A stretch of DNA of 64,000 bases from Paenibacillus sp. 19GGS1-52 (lineage in GTDB: Bacteria > Bacillota > Bacilli > Paenibacillales > Paenibacillaceae). The position numbers and the translations under genes are program-made. The stretch is from positions 1,116,001 to 1,180,000 of the forward strand of contig NZ_CP059724.1 of NCBI RefSeq assembly GCF_022369515.1, written 5' to 3'. Within the stretch, counting starts at the first letter, position 1. Each line of letters starts with the position of its first letter. The notes under the pieces were generated by a model, which did not search any database, was not told the origin of the DNA, and saw only the letters and a list, made by a program, of their open reading frames with translations. Below are positions 1 to 8,255 of this stretch, one piece after another.

Positions 1-561
1 GAGAAACACGGGAAAGGAGTAGGGGAGCTCACGAGGTATGCAGACGACTTTGTAGTGGTTTGCAAAACGAAAAAGGACGCCGAACATGCGTATGAGCTCA
101 TACGCAAAATCATGGAGCGTTTGGAGTTAACCCCACACCCGACCAAAACCCGCATTGTAGGATTATGGACGGGAGACGAAGGATTCGACTTCTTGGGGAT
201 GCATCACCGAAAAACGAGAGCAGAAACATCCCAAGGCAAGGTGTACTACACCACACAACAGTGGCTAACGAAAAAGGCAGAGGAACGCATTCGAGAGGTG
301 GTCAAAGAAAGATTGGCTCCCCCGAGCATGCGCTCGAAATCGTTTGCGGAACAGGTGAAATGGCTCAATCCAAAGATCCAAGGATGGAGAAATTATTACT
401 ACACGAACTACAGCCAAAAGAGATTAGCCAAGTTGGACTGGTATATTTTGCAGCGATTAACCCGGTGGTATGCCAAGAAAAGACAACGTAGAAGATGGAT
501 GGGTTCACTGAAAGAGGTTAGATATATTGCCGTCCAGTATGGACTTAAAACGCTATTGTAA
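1..561 (+). CDS. Group II intron reverse transcriptase/maturase (partial, C-terminal part)
   Basis: The reading frame is open from base 1, so the 5' end of the gene is outside the window. The first codons encode the reverse-transcriptase catalytic motif YADD (bases 37-48), followed by the thumb and the maturase domain X region (GWRNYYYTNYS, then a basic C terminus). The protein would splice its own intron and copy it into DNA for mobility. It stops shortly after domain X with no HNH endonuclease domain visible, as in endonuclease-lacking intron proteins. The GTG at 55 is only an internal valine codon, not a start. Confidence 0.93.
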   Translation, partial: EKHGKGVGELTRYADDFVVVCKTKKDAEHAYELIRKIMERLELTPHPTKTRIVGLWTGDEGFDFLGMHHRKTRAETSQGKVYYTTQQWLTKKAEERIREVVKERLAPPSMRSKSFAEQVKWLNPKIQGWRNYYYTNYSQKRLAKLDWYILQRLTRWYAKKRQRRRWMGSLKEVRYIAVQYGLKTLL

Positions 562-592
562 ACTGTATGCCCATGAATGACGAACATCGGAA

Positions 593-652
593 AGCCGTAT
601 GAGGGAAAACCTCACGTACGGTTTGATGAGGAGGGGCTGGTCAGGCCAGCCC
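593..652 (+). ncRNA. Group II intron domains V and VI
   Basis: Domain V: AGCCGTA (593-599) pairs with TACGGTT (617-623), a two-base CG bulge lies at 615-616, and the inner stem TGAGG/CCTCA (600-604 with 610-614) closes a GAAAA loop. The AGC triad is at 593-595. Domain VI: GGGCTGG (634-640) pairs with CCAGCCC (646-652), followed by TTTACTCT containing a plausible branch-point A at 656. This is the catalytic core expected directly after a maturase gene. Confidence 0.88.
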
Positions 653-693
653 TTTACTCTAGAGGAATGGATAATATTATTTCTATCTATTAT

Positions 694-702
694 TGGTATA
701 AT
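694..702 (+). promoter_or_regulatory. Extended -10 promoter for the ArsB/NhaD-type gene
   Basis: TGG followed by TATAAT (697-702) is an extended -10 element about 40 bases before the start codon. No convincing -35 is seen. It lies just downstream of the intron end, so the gene does not depend on intron transcription. Confidence 0.45.
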
Positions 703-743
703 AAAACTCTGAGAAATTATAGAAAAAGTACGGGGGAGAAATA

Positions 744-2027
744 ATGGAACAGCAAGCGATTTGGGCGATTGGTATTTTCCTGCTGACTTATGGGCTGATC
801 ATCTCCGAAAAGATTCACCGTACGATCCTGGCTATGGTTGGAGCAATACTCATGATAGGGCTGGGCATTCTCGACCAGGAAACCGCCTTGCGGCACATCG
901 ATTTCAATACGCTGGGGTTGCTGGTGGGGATGATGATGATTGTTGGCATTACTGCGGATACAGGTGTGTTTAAATACGTAGCGGTGAAAGCGGCCAAAGT
1001 GTCCAAAGGCAAGCCGGAAAGAATACTGATTGCACTAATGGTTATTACAGCTGTGGCCTCTGCCTTCTTGGATAACGTTACAACGGTGCTTCTTATCGTT
1101 CCCGTTACCTTCAGTATTACGAAGCAGCTGCGCATCAATCCGCTACCATTTCTGATCTCACAGATTATCGCTTCTAATGTTGGCGGCACGGCAACACTGA
1201 TCGGCGACCCGCCTAACATTATGATCGGCAGTGCAGTGAAAGAGCTGACATTCATGTCATTTATCATGAATCTGGCACCGGTAATCATCATTATTGTTCT
1301 GGCGTACATTCCGGTATTCCTACTGCTGTTCCGCAAGCAAATCAGGTCGACACCTGAACTGCAGCAAAGCATTATGGAGATGGATGAGAAAGCGATGATT
1401 ACCGATCATAAGCTGCTGAAAAAATGTCTGATCGTACTGGGCCTCACTATTTCCGGTTTCTTCCTGCATCAGAGTCTGCATTTGGAGTCAGCTACGGTTG
1501 CCTTGGCAGGTGCATTTCTACTGCTGTTGTTGACCGGAGGGGAGAACATGCTGGAGAAGGCTTTTTACAGTGCAGAATGGATCACAATATTTTTCTTTAT
1601 CGGCTTGTTTGTTCTGGTAGGAGGTCTGGTGGAGACTGGTGTAGTTGCCAAGCTGGCAGCTAAGGCTGTTGAACTCACTGGCGGGAACCTGTTGGCCAGC
1701 TCCATGCTGATCCTGTGGATGAGTGCCATTACGTCTGCATTTCTGGATAATATTCCTTTTGTGGCTACGATGATTCCTTTGATTCAGGAAATGGGAAAGA
1801 TGGGGATTACGAATCTAGAACCATTGTGGTGGAGTTTGTCCTTGGGTGCTTGTCTGGGTGGGAATGGAACACTGATTGGTGCAAGTGCAAACCTGATCGT
1901 TGCTGGCCTGGCTGCCAAAGAAGGTCATCCGATTACGTTTATGAAGTATTTGAAGGTCGGTTTTCCGTTGATGATTCTATCCATTGCCATATCGAGTGTG
2001 TACATCTATTTAAGATATTTGATCTGA
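744..2027 (+). CDS. ArsB/NhaD-type ion transporter
   Basis: A 427-residue integral membrane protein of the ion transporter (IT) superfamily, the group containing ArsB arsenite pumps and NhaD sodium/proton antiporters. It has about 11-12 hydrophobic segments and the two-fold repeat typical of the family: a half containing SAFLDNVTTV and GGTATLIGDPPN, then a second half containing SAFLDNIPFV and GNGTLIGASAN. These paired re-entrant motifs form the substrate site. The start ATG follows GGGGGAG. The gene stands alone between the intron and a terminator, and no ars regulator is adjacent, so cation/proton antiport is at least as likely as arsenite export. Confidence 0.87.
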   Translation: MEQQAIWAIGIFLLTYGLIISEKIHRTILAMVGAILMIGLGILDQETALRHIDFNTLGLLVGMMMIVGITADTGVFKYVAVKAAKVSKGKPERILIALMVITAVASAFLDNVTTVLLIVPVTFSITKQLRINPLPFLISQIIASNVGGTATLIGDPPNIMIGSAVKELTFMSFIMNLAPVIIIIVLAYIPVFLLLFRKQIRSTPELQQSIMEMDEKAMITDHKLLKKCLIVLGLTISGFFLHQSLHLESATVALAGAFLLLLLTGGENMLEKAFYSAEWITIFFFIGLFVLVGGLVETGVVAKLAAKAVELTGGNLLASSMLILWMSAITSAFLDNIPFVATMIPLIQEMGKMGITNLEPLWWSLSLGACLGGNGTLIGASANLIVAGLAAKEGHPITFMKYLKVGFPLMILSIAISSVYIYLRYLI

Positions 2028-2124
2028 GATGTGGATTTTTGTTGACAGATTTTTAGATAGATGATATTTTAAATATACAAATTCCAATTGATTTACTTTG
2101 AATTATATTTACCGACTGTTCAGA

Positions 2125-2170
2125 CAGAGGTATTCGCGGGTGTTACATCGCGATGCCTCTGTTTTTTTTG
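2125..2170 (+). terminator. Rho-independent terminator after the ion transporter
   Basis: CAGAGG..TCGCG pairs with CGCG..CCTCTG around a ten-base loop, followed by eight T residues. Confidence 0.85.
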
Positions 2171-2172
2171 TG

Positions 2173-2271
2173 AATATAAGAATTTATATGCTTCACGCAA
2201 TAATATATCCTTATATTTCTCGAAGAAACGGATGCCGCCCATATAAAGGACGGCGAAGCCATTTCATCTTG
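2173..2271 (+). repeat. 98-bp structured intergenic repeat, copy A
   Basis: First of eight near full-length copies. The order is AATATAAGAATTTATA, a spacer, CCTTATATTTCTCGAAGAAACGG, then an inner hairpin and CCATTTCATCTTG. In this copy the inner stem has decayed (CCGCCC opposite GGACGG). It lies between the terminator and the ABC gene remnant. Confidence 0.88.
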
Positions 2272-2308
2272 ATGCATTCAAGTCGTTTGGGTAGAAGGAG
2301 GAGTAGGG

Positions 2309-2749
2309 ATGGGAGAAGCATTGCTTGCCATATCGAATCTGAATAAACATTTTGATACCACAAGCGGGCATATACAAGCCTTGCAAAATATTGACCTGCA
2401 TGTGCAAGAGGGAGAATTCATCACGGTGATAGGACCCAGTGGTTGCGGAAAAAGCACGCTGCTGCGCATCGTGGCCGGCCTGGACAGTAACTATTCTGGC
2501 AGTGTTACGCTGGAAGGAGCGGAGATCCGTGGACCCGGAATTGACAAAGGCTTTATTTTTCAAGAGCATCGCCTCTTTCCTTGGCTTACGGTTTTACCGG
2601 TGGTGGCAGTCATAATGCGGCTTGGGCCATGTCCTCCGGCTCCTTTGCCGGAGAAGGTGCAGCCTCTTATGCGCAGCGCCTTGGCCAACATGCCGGATTG
2701 CGTGCACCTGTGGGGTTATCCTCATCACCGCTCGTTCATCAAGAGGTGA
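2309..2749 (+). pseudogene. Truncated ABC transporter ATP-binding protein (SsuB/TauB-like)
   Basis: The first ~94 codons are a normal nitrate/sulfonate/taurine-type ABC ATPase: Walker A GPSGCGKST near residues 42-50 and the Q-loop region FIFQEHRLFPWLTV. The protein then departs abruptly into unrelated sequence and stops at 146 residues, so the signature motif, Walker B and H-loop are missing and it cannot hydrolyse ATP. The start ATG follows AAGGAGGAG. The departure point, about 2580-2592, is exactly where the next gene remnant begins, which points to a deletion joining two genes. Confidence 0.88.
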
Positions 2750-3129
2750 AGGCAGGTGCAGCGGAGAGAACGGCAGAGTATGTAGCTGCGGTGCAGGCTG
2801 AAGTCAAGCCCTATGACATTAACCTGTTCCGTACGGAGAAAGGACTGACTTCTTCATTGAGTCGTCTCGACGGACTATGGAAAGAGCAGCGCAGCCAGGA
2901 GATTCAGCGGACACCGGAAGGTGTCAAAGCGCGTGAAGCGGAAGCTATGACAGCCACCGCCCGTTGGATGTACAATTCCGCGCTGGCCCGCACGGAGACC
3001 AGAGGTATGCACAAACGTGAGGATTACAAAGAAATAGATAACGCTCAGCATCATCGCCTAATCAGCGGTGGACTGGATCAGGTCTGGGTGAAGACAGAGG
3101 AAGTGGCGAAGGAGAGTGTTCTGCTGTGA
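2584..3129 (+). pseudogene. C-terminal remnant of an FAD-dependent oxidoreductase (fumarate reductase/APS reductase alpha type)
   Basis: The frame encodes AYGFTGGGSHNAAWAMSSG, matching the end of the FAD domain of succinate dehydrogenase/fumarate reductase-type flavoproteins, then the helical C-terminal domain with ARWMYNSALARTETRGMHKREDY. The whole N-terminal FAD-binding part (GxGxxG) is absent, so it is a broken gene. It overlaps the ferredoxin gene by four bases, as in a translationally coupled flavoprotein/ferredoxin pair. A TTG at 2581 could start translation, but no ribosome binding site is convincing. Confidence 0.85.
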
Positions 3130-3458
3130 TTGAAATCATCAGTGCTGACCGGTGTATCGAATGCAACCAATGTGTATCGGTCTGCCCAACTAATGTATTT
3201 GACCGGGTAGAGAACGGGATTCCTGTTATCGCCCGGCAGAGCGATTGCCAAACCTGCTTCATGTGTGAGCTGTATTGTCCTGCAGATACCTTGTATGTGG
3301 CGCCGGATTCGGAAGGCTTAACCGGTATAACCGAGGAAGAGCTGGAAGTGCAGGGATTGCTAGGCGGATATCGGGAAAAGGTCGGCTGGGGCAAAGGCGG
3401 ACAGCCGGTGGCAAGTCATGATTTTATGTACAAATTAGCGGCGAGAGCCGGGTTCTAA
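3126..3458 (+). CDS. 4Fe-4S dicluster ferredoxin, partner of the truncated flavoprotein
   Basis: A 110-residue ferredoxin with two cysteine clusters, CIECNQCVSVCP and CQTCFMCELYCP, each able to bind one 4Fe-4S centre. The GTG start overlaps the flavoprotein stop (GTGA), so it is the electron-transfer subunit of the neighbouring flavoprotein, probably for sulfur-compound metabolism given the sulfonate-type importer genes around it. It is intact, but with its partner truncated it may have lost its role. Confidence 0.88.
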   Translation: MIEIISADRCIECNQCVSVCPTNVFDRVENGIPVIARQSDCQTCFMCELYCPADTLYVAPDSEGLTGITEEELEVQGLLGGYREKVGWGKGGQPVASHDFMYKLAARAGF

Positions 3459-3497
3459 ACACACTGGATCAACACCTATTAAGGAGGAGCAATAACA

Positions 3498-4568
3498 ATG
3501 AAAAAGGCAGACAGAGAGATTCAAGGGGGACGTTTGAAAAGGTTCAGGTTTGCACTTGTTGCAAGTGTAGTTATGGTAATGCTGGTGCTTCAGGCTTGCG
3601 GAAATAACGCAGGTACAGCAACTAATGGGGCAGCGAGCGCAGCAGGTGGGGCGAATACTGCAGAAGCAACAAGCACGGAGACGCCAAGCAACGTTCCGGC
3701 TGTGCTGAATTTTGGTTTTATCGGCTCCAATAAGCTGAACGTGCCGGGCGGCGCAGAGGGCTGGGGCTTATATAAAGGCATTATTCAAGAAGAATTGAAA
3801 AAGTACGGCATTACTGAAGTGAAGCTGACCGGCTTCCCGAATGGTCCGGATCAGACGGAATCCTTAATCAGCGGACGGTTGGATTTTGGAAGTCTCGGGG
3901 ATACCCCGGCTATTATAGCCTATGCTTCCGGTGCGAAGACACGCCTTATTACACAGTCAATGACTAATAATATTGGTTATCTAATTGGCAAGAAGGATGG
4001 ACCCAAAACGATAAAAGACCTGCAAGGCAAGGCTATCGCCATTCAGAAAGGTTCTTTTATGCATCGTTATATTGTCGGCTTGTTGCAGGAGGAGGGCGTG
4101 ACGGATTATAAACTGGTTCATATGCTCACTCCTGACGGTACGGCCGCACTGGCACGGGGAGATATTGACGCTATGACCAATACAGGAATACCTGCGCTGA
4201 AGCAAATTAGTGAGGGATACACCCATCTGGATGATGCATCTACACATCCTACTTTACTAGGCAGCAGCGTAACCGTAGCTTCCGAGGAATATTTGGCTAA
4301 GTTCCCGGATTTCCCAAAAGTATGGAACGAAGCGCGGGAAAAAGCGCTGGCGGATCTGAAGCAGCATGAAGACGAATATTATCAGTTCCTTGCTGATATT
4401 GGAAATACCACCCCTGAACTGGCGAAGCAAGTGAGCCCGATCAGTGATATTAAGGATACTGCCTTTACGGAGGATGGACTGAAACTGCTGGATGGCACCA
4501 AAAATTTCCTGGTTGAAGAAAAGCTGGCGAAAAAAGACTTCAATATTAGCAATTGGCAGTTGCAATAA
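3498..4568 (+). CDS. ABC transporter substrate-binding lipoprotein (SsuA/NMT1-like)
   Basis: A 356-residue periplasmic-binding-type lipoprotein. The N terminus is a basic stretch, a hydrophobic core and the lipobox LQAC (cysteine near residue 34), followed by an Ala/Thr/Asn-rich linker. The mature part has the family pattern SGRLDFGSLGDTPAIIAYASG of aliphatic-sulfonate/nitrate/taurine binding proteins. The start ATG follows AAGGAGGAG. It would deliver its ligand to a permease, but no permease gene follows and the ATPase upstream is truncated, so this importer is probably non-functional unless served by another locus. Confidence 0.9.
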   Translation: MKKADREIQGGRLKRFRFALVASVVMVMLVLQACGNNAGTATNGAASAAGGANTAEATSTETPSNVPAVLNFGFIGSNKLNVPGGAEGWGLYKGIIQEELKKYGITEVKLTGFPNGPDQTESLISGRLDFGSLGDTPAIIAYASGAKTRLITQSMTNNIGYLIGKKDGPKTIKDLQGKAIAIQKGSFMHRYIVGLLQEEGVTDYKLVHMLTPDGTAALARGDIDAMTNTGIPALKQISEGYTHLDDASTHPTLLGSSVTVASEEYLAKFPDFPKVWNEAREKALADLKQHEDEYYQFLADIGNTTPELAKQVSPISDIKDTAFTEDGLKLLDGTKNFLVEEKLAKKDFNISNWQLQ

Positions 4569-4590
4569 AATCTGACAAAAGGGAGAGTTC

Positions 4591-4741
4591 ATTGAGCAAA
4601 GAGACGTTGGCGGAAAGAGATCCTACACCTTTTTTCGAAGTGTTCACTGGCTACACCGTGTTAAATGAAGTAGGTCACTATGGATTAAAAACAAAAACGA
4701 GCCAATCTCCAATAACCCGGAGACTGACTCGTTTTTGTTAG
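4591..4741 (+). pseudogene. Possible 5' remnant of a lost gene
   Basis: A TTG codon preceded by GGGAGAG begins a frame reading MSKETLAERDPTPFF, which looks like a normal gene start, 22 bases after the binding-protein gene. The frame then runs into the glutathione peroxidase terminator, so the remainder is not genuine coding sequence. It may be the start of the missing permease gene. This is an inference from position and ribosome binding site only. Confidence 0.25.
4691..4739. terminator. Bidirectional terminator
   Basis: ACAAAAACGAG..AATCTCC pairs with GGAGACT..CTCGTTTTTGT around an eight-base loop, giving T-tracts on both strands. It ends the peroxidase gene on the minus strand and the ABC remnant on the plus strand. 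Confidence 0.85.
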
Positions 4742-4744
4742 CTT

Positions 4745-5287
4745 TTACAGCAGTGCTTCAATATTAGGCTCAATATCCATAGGGTCAACGGGGGTTTCGA
4801 ACCGATGCACTACATTGCCCTGACGATCAATCAGGAATTTAGTGAAATTCCATTTAATCTCGTCAGTAGCTAAAGTTGCAGGGTCCTGTGTTTCAAGCAT
4901 ATTTTGCAGCAGCTTTCCTGTAGATTGACTCACATCGAAGCCTTTAAAGCCAGCTTGCTCTGTTAGATAGTTAAATAGAGGATGTTTGTCGTCACCTTTC
5001 ACATCAATCTTCTCGAATAGTGGGAAAGAAACACCATAGTTGATCTGACAAAATACATGTACTTCTTCGTTGGAGCCGGGCTCCTCTCCGAACTGATTGG
5101 AAGGGAAACCAAGAATGATCAGGCCACGATCCTGATATTTCTCATACAGCTTCTGCAAATCAGCATATTGTGAAGTGAAGCCGCATTTGCTGGCTGTATT
5201 CACGATCAGCAAGACTTTATCTCTATATTGTTCAAGATTGATTTCTGTACCACGAATGTTGCGGGCTGAATAATTATATACGCTCAT
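4745..5287 (-). CDS. Glutathione peroxidase family protein (thiol peroxidase)
   Basis: A 180-residue peroxidase of the GPx family that reduces hydroperoxides using a cysteine (not selenocysteine) in NTASKCGFT (Cys35). Family motifs LGFPSNQFGEEPG and WNFTKFLIDRQG, supplying the active-site Gln and Trp/Asn, are present. Bacterial members usually take electrons from thioredoxin. The chosen start is the ATG at 5287, about 11 bases after GAGAGG; an upstream ATG at 5314 has no ribosome binding site. It is a single gene ended by a bidirectional terminator. Confidence 0.92.
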   Translation of the reverse strand: MSVYNYSARNIRGTEINLEQYRDKVLLIVNTASKCGFTSQYADLQKLYEKYQDRGLIILGFPSNQFGEEPGSNEEVHVFCQINYGVSFPLFEKIDVKGDDKHPLFNYLTEQAGFKGFDVSQSTGKLLQNMLETQDPATLATDEIKWNFTKFLIDRQGNVVHRFETPVDPMDIEPNIEALL

Positions 5288-5358
5288 TGCTGTTTCATTC
5301 CTCTCAGTATGCATAAAATATATTTATAATAATTAAATTGTACACAATGTAATATACG

Positions 5359-7788
5359 ATGTCAAATATGCTAAAGGTAACCCTAGCTTATATAGCTGAA
5401 AAGAAGAGGATTTGCATTGACTTTCACTCGATTATGCAAGATATTTATTATAAATATTTAAAGTATATTCAAAGCAATCCTTATTCCACAAACGGGCGGT
5501 GGGTAACATTGTTGAAACAACCTATAGAGGGTGGTTCCCTGTTTGAACGTTTGTACAGAACGTCGAGCGTTGGAGTAGCTTTTCTTTCCTTGGAGCAGAA
5601 ATGGACAAGTATTAATCCTACCGTATTAGCAGCACTAGGCTTCACTGAAGAGCAACTATTAGGTCATGATTTCAGAGAACTCTTGTATGGGGATTCTACA
5701 CAGATACATACAGAGATGATGGAGGATCTTAGCAGAGGTGCGGTCCCTTTTGTTGATGGTGAATTGGAGTTGTTGAATGTCTGGGGCCTGCCTGTTCCGC
5801 TGCTGCTGCGAGTGATGCTTATTAACAATCCGTCTGCGGGATTTCCACTTTATTATGTTGTCCATATGATTGGACTTTCAGGTCAACAACCTAATCTTGA
5901 GAAAATGATGCCAATGGATGAACTCTACCAGCTGATTGCTTTCAAAATGAGGGATATCATTTATGTGGCTACGCCTGAACATATTTGTCGGTATTGTTCT
6001 CCGTCTATTCAAGAAGTACTTGGATATGAACCAGAGGAGCTGATTGGGTGTGATGTTCGGGGATTGATTCATCCGGAGGATCTTGTGGTATTGGGATTCC
6101 CGGAAGTGTCAGACATACCCAGTGTTCAGCTACGGATTCGTCATGCAGACGGAGATTATATATGGATAGAATTCACTTTTCGCATAGTTGAGACCAGCCG
6201 TGAAGAACGGAATATCATTGCGGTCGGACGTGACATCACAGAGCGCAAAGCAGTAGAGCAGAAACTGCAGGAATCTGTGGAGCGCTATACTTCCCTCAAA
6301 AAATATAACCATGATGCCATTATATCCCTTGATCGGCAAGGGAATATCATCAACGGCAACGAAAAAGCCTGCCAACTAACAGGCTATTCCATATCCGAAC
6401 TGACAGGATTAAATGTGGAGCGGATTGTTGGTGCTGGACATTTTGCTACTATTATTGCCTACGCTAGGGAGGAAGGCTCTGAGGAACACAATATAAACTC
6501 CATCTGGCACAAGGATGGACATTCTGTTGAAGTAATGACCACGGTCGCTCCTATCATTATTAATGCCTCTAATGTAGGATTTTATATTATCGTGAAGGAT
6601 ATTACCGAACAGAAGAAGCTGTTGATCGCCAAGGAAACCGCAGAGAATACGAATCATGCCAAAAGTGAATTTTTGGCCATGATGAGCCATGAGATTCGTA
6701 CGCCTTTGAACGGAGTTATTGGCATGACTGATCTGCTGCTGGAGATGAGTGAGCCGAATTCACAGCAGCGTGAATATTTGGAGATCATCCGGCAGAGCGG
6801 GGATACGCTGCTGTCAATCATCAATGATATTCTGGATTTTTCCAAGATTGAAGCTGGTAAAACCGCTCTGCACGAAGAGTCCTTTCAACTTAGAAACTGC
6901 ATCGACTCCACGATTGATGTACTGAGCTATAAAGCAGAGACCAAGGGATTGGAGATTAAGGTTTCGTTAAGTCCCGATGTGCCGGAGAACCTGATGGGTG
7001 ACGAAGAACGCTTGAAGCAGATTTTGCTTAATTTGGTTGGCAACGCGATTAAATTTACTTATGTTGGTGGTGTGAAGATTAAGGTAGGCCTTGCAGCGAG
7101 AGAACGAGACCAGGTTACCTTGCAGTTCTCCATTGCTGATACTGGAATAGGGATTCCCGAGAAGTTTCGAAGCCGTCTGTTTGAGCCTTTTTATCAACTG
7201 GATCATTACCTGAATGGGCGGCATGAGGGGACTGGCTTGGGATTAGCTATTACGAAGAAACTCGTCGAGCTGATGGGTGGACAGATTACACTTCAGGAGC
7301 GGGAGCCGGCTGAGGAAGCTGGGACTACTTTTGAATTCAGTATAGTTGTCAGGGAGGAAGTAGGTAGCGATTCATTAGCAGAAAAGGCAGGTGATTCTGG
7401 GTTAGAGATGGTCTCAGCTCGCCGCCTGCTGCGGATTCTGGTGGCTGAAGATAATGAAATTAATCAGATCGTGCTGCGCAAGATTCTGGAAAAATGGGGA
7501 CATTCTGTGGATGTAGCCAATGACGGAATAGAGGTGGTACAGCGCGTAACCCATGAAGCTTTTGATCTTATTTTTATGGATGTACAGATGCCACGGATGA
7601 ATGGAATAGATGCGACTAAGATTATCAAAGAGAATCTTCCAGCGGATCAGCTCCCGGTTATCATTGCTGTAACAGCCAATGCGCTGAAAGGTGACCGGGA
7701 GTTTTGTCTGGAGGCGGGCATGGATGAATATATCAGCAAGCCGGTGAAAAGGGAGACGCTTAAGAATATCATCGACAGTTTTTTTTGA
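5359..7788 (+). CDS. PAS-domain hybrid sensor histidine kinase
   Basis: A soluble-looking 809-residue hybrid kinase. Three PAS-type sensor regions (about 60-150, 190-295 and 300-415) precede a HisKA domain with H-box [12 protein letters not shown] (His444), an HATPase domain (N-box [23 protein letters not shown]) and a C-terminal receiver with phospho-acceptor Asp741 in FMDVQMPRMNG. No membrane segment is evident, so the signal is probably cytoplasmic. The ATG at 5359 lacks a good ribosome binding site; the TTG at 5512, preceded by GGTGGG, is a credible alternative. No separate response regulator is adjacent. Confidence 0.9.
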   Translation: MSNMLKVTLAYIAEKKRICIDFHSIMQDIYYKYLKYIQSNPYSTNGRWVTLLKQPIEGGSLFERLYRTSSVGVAFLSLEQKWTSINPTVLAALGFTEEQLLGHDFRELLYGDSTQIHTEMMEDLSRGAVPFVDGELELLNVWGLPVPLLLRVMLINNPSAGFPLYYVVHMIGLSGQQPNLEKMMPMDELYQLIAFKMRDIIYVATPEHICRYCSPSIQEVLGYEPEELIGCDVRGLIHPEDLVVLGFPEVSDIPSVQLRIRHADGDYIWIEFTFRIVETSREERNIIAVGRDITERKAVEQKLQESVERYTSLKKYNHDAIISLDRQGNIINGNEKACQLTGYSISELTGLNVERIVGAGHFATIIAYAREEGSEEHNINSIWHKDGHSVEVMTTVAPIIINASNVGFYIIVKDITEQKKLLIAKETAENTNHAKSEFLAMMSHEIRTPLNGVIGMTDLLLEMSEPNSQQREYLEIIRQSGDTLLSIINDILDFSKIEAGKTALHEESFQLRNCIDSTIDVLSYKAETKGLEIKVSLSPDVPENLMGDEERLKQILLNLVGNAIKFTYVGGVKIKVGLAARERDQVTLQFSIADTGIGIPEKFRSRLFEPFYQLDHYLNGRHEGTGLGLAITKKLVELMGGQITLQEREPAEEAGTTFEFSIVVREEVGSDSLAEKAGDSGLEMVSARRLLRILVAEDNEINQIVLRKILEKWGHSVDVANDGIEVVQRVTHEAFDLIFMDVQMPRMNGIDATKIIKENLPADQLPVIIAVTANALKGDREFCLEAGMDEYISKPVKRETLKNIIDSFF

Positions 7789-7833
7789 AATATATTGCGC
7801 TGCGTTAATGCTAAGAAGCGTTGCACTGATATC

Positions 7834-7862
7834 TTGCATCGAGTATTGATTTTGTTTAAGAT
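7834..7862 (+). promoter_or_regulatory. SigA-type promoter of the T-box leader
   Basis: TTGCAT (7834-7839), a 17-base spacer and TAAGAT (7857-7862) lie about 45 bases before the start of the leader RNA structure. Confidence 0.5.
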
Positions 7863-7904
7863 AACAGAAACCAGCCAGAAAGATTTGGTTGTGGATACAT
7901 GTAA

Positions 7905-8214
7905 AGACAATGACGAAGAGAGTACGTGCTATAAGCGGATCTTAACAGGGAAGGTGTGCCAGAGACTGAGAGCACCCTCATGAGACGATTAGCACCGAAG
8001 TTCACTTCCGAGTCGGCACCTGAAGTGCTTTGCTGCAGTAGGCAGCAAGTATGAGTAGGGAGGCCCGCGCCCCGCGTTACCGGGTGAAAGACAGAGTTAA
8101 TCTCTGGCAAGAGGAAATATAGTAGCTGTATTATTCCTCGTTGCCGGTTAGGGATTAATTCTAAATAAGGGTGGTACCACGGCTCCTCGTCCCTTGCGGC
8201 GGGGGGTCTTTTTG
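7905..8214 (+). promoter_or_regulatory. T-box riboswitch, probably phenylalanine-specific
   Basis: The leader ends with the T-box sequence AGGGTGGTACCACGG (8168-8182), whose bulge binds the free 3' end of uncharged tRNA. A GC-rich terminator with a T-tract (8207-8213) follows. Stem I is recognisable from GACGAAGAGAGTA at 7912 onward, with the apical segment GGTG..GAGAGCACC. In the specifier loop context GAAG-TTC-AC the candidate codon is TTC (8001-8003), i.e. tRNA-Phe. Uncharged tRNA would allow read-through into the DAHP synthase gene. Confidence 0.93.
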
Positions 8215-8255
8215 CGTCTGAATAATTACTAATGAAGAAGAGGGAGTGGAAGGTA

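Larger units (their letters stand above)
1..663 (+). mobile_element. Group II intron, 3' part (5' end outside window)
   Basis: The segment holds the end of an intron-encoded reverse transcriptase/maturase, followed by recognisable RNA domains V and VI. The intron should end just after the TTTACTCT stretch near 660, so the precise 3' splice site is uncertain by a few bases. The downstream exon begins at the promoter region of the ArsB/NhaD-type gene. Completeness cannot be judged because the 5' part lies outside the window. Confidence 0.9.

Noticed and set aside
815..1372. 185-residue antisense frame inside the ion-transporter gene
   Set aside because: It lies wholly within a strongly supported membrane-protein gene and has no ribosome binding site or recognisable motifs.
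2098..2346. Plus-strand frame of 82 residues
   Set aside because: It is a translation of a terminator and repeat copy A; a near-identical peptide appears at 48112 from repeat copy H, which shows it is repeat-derived.
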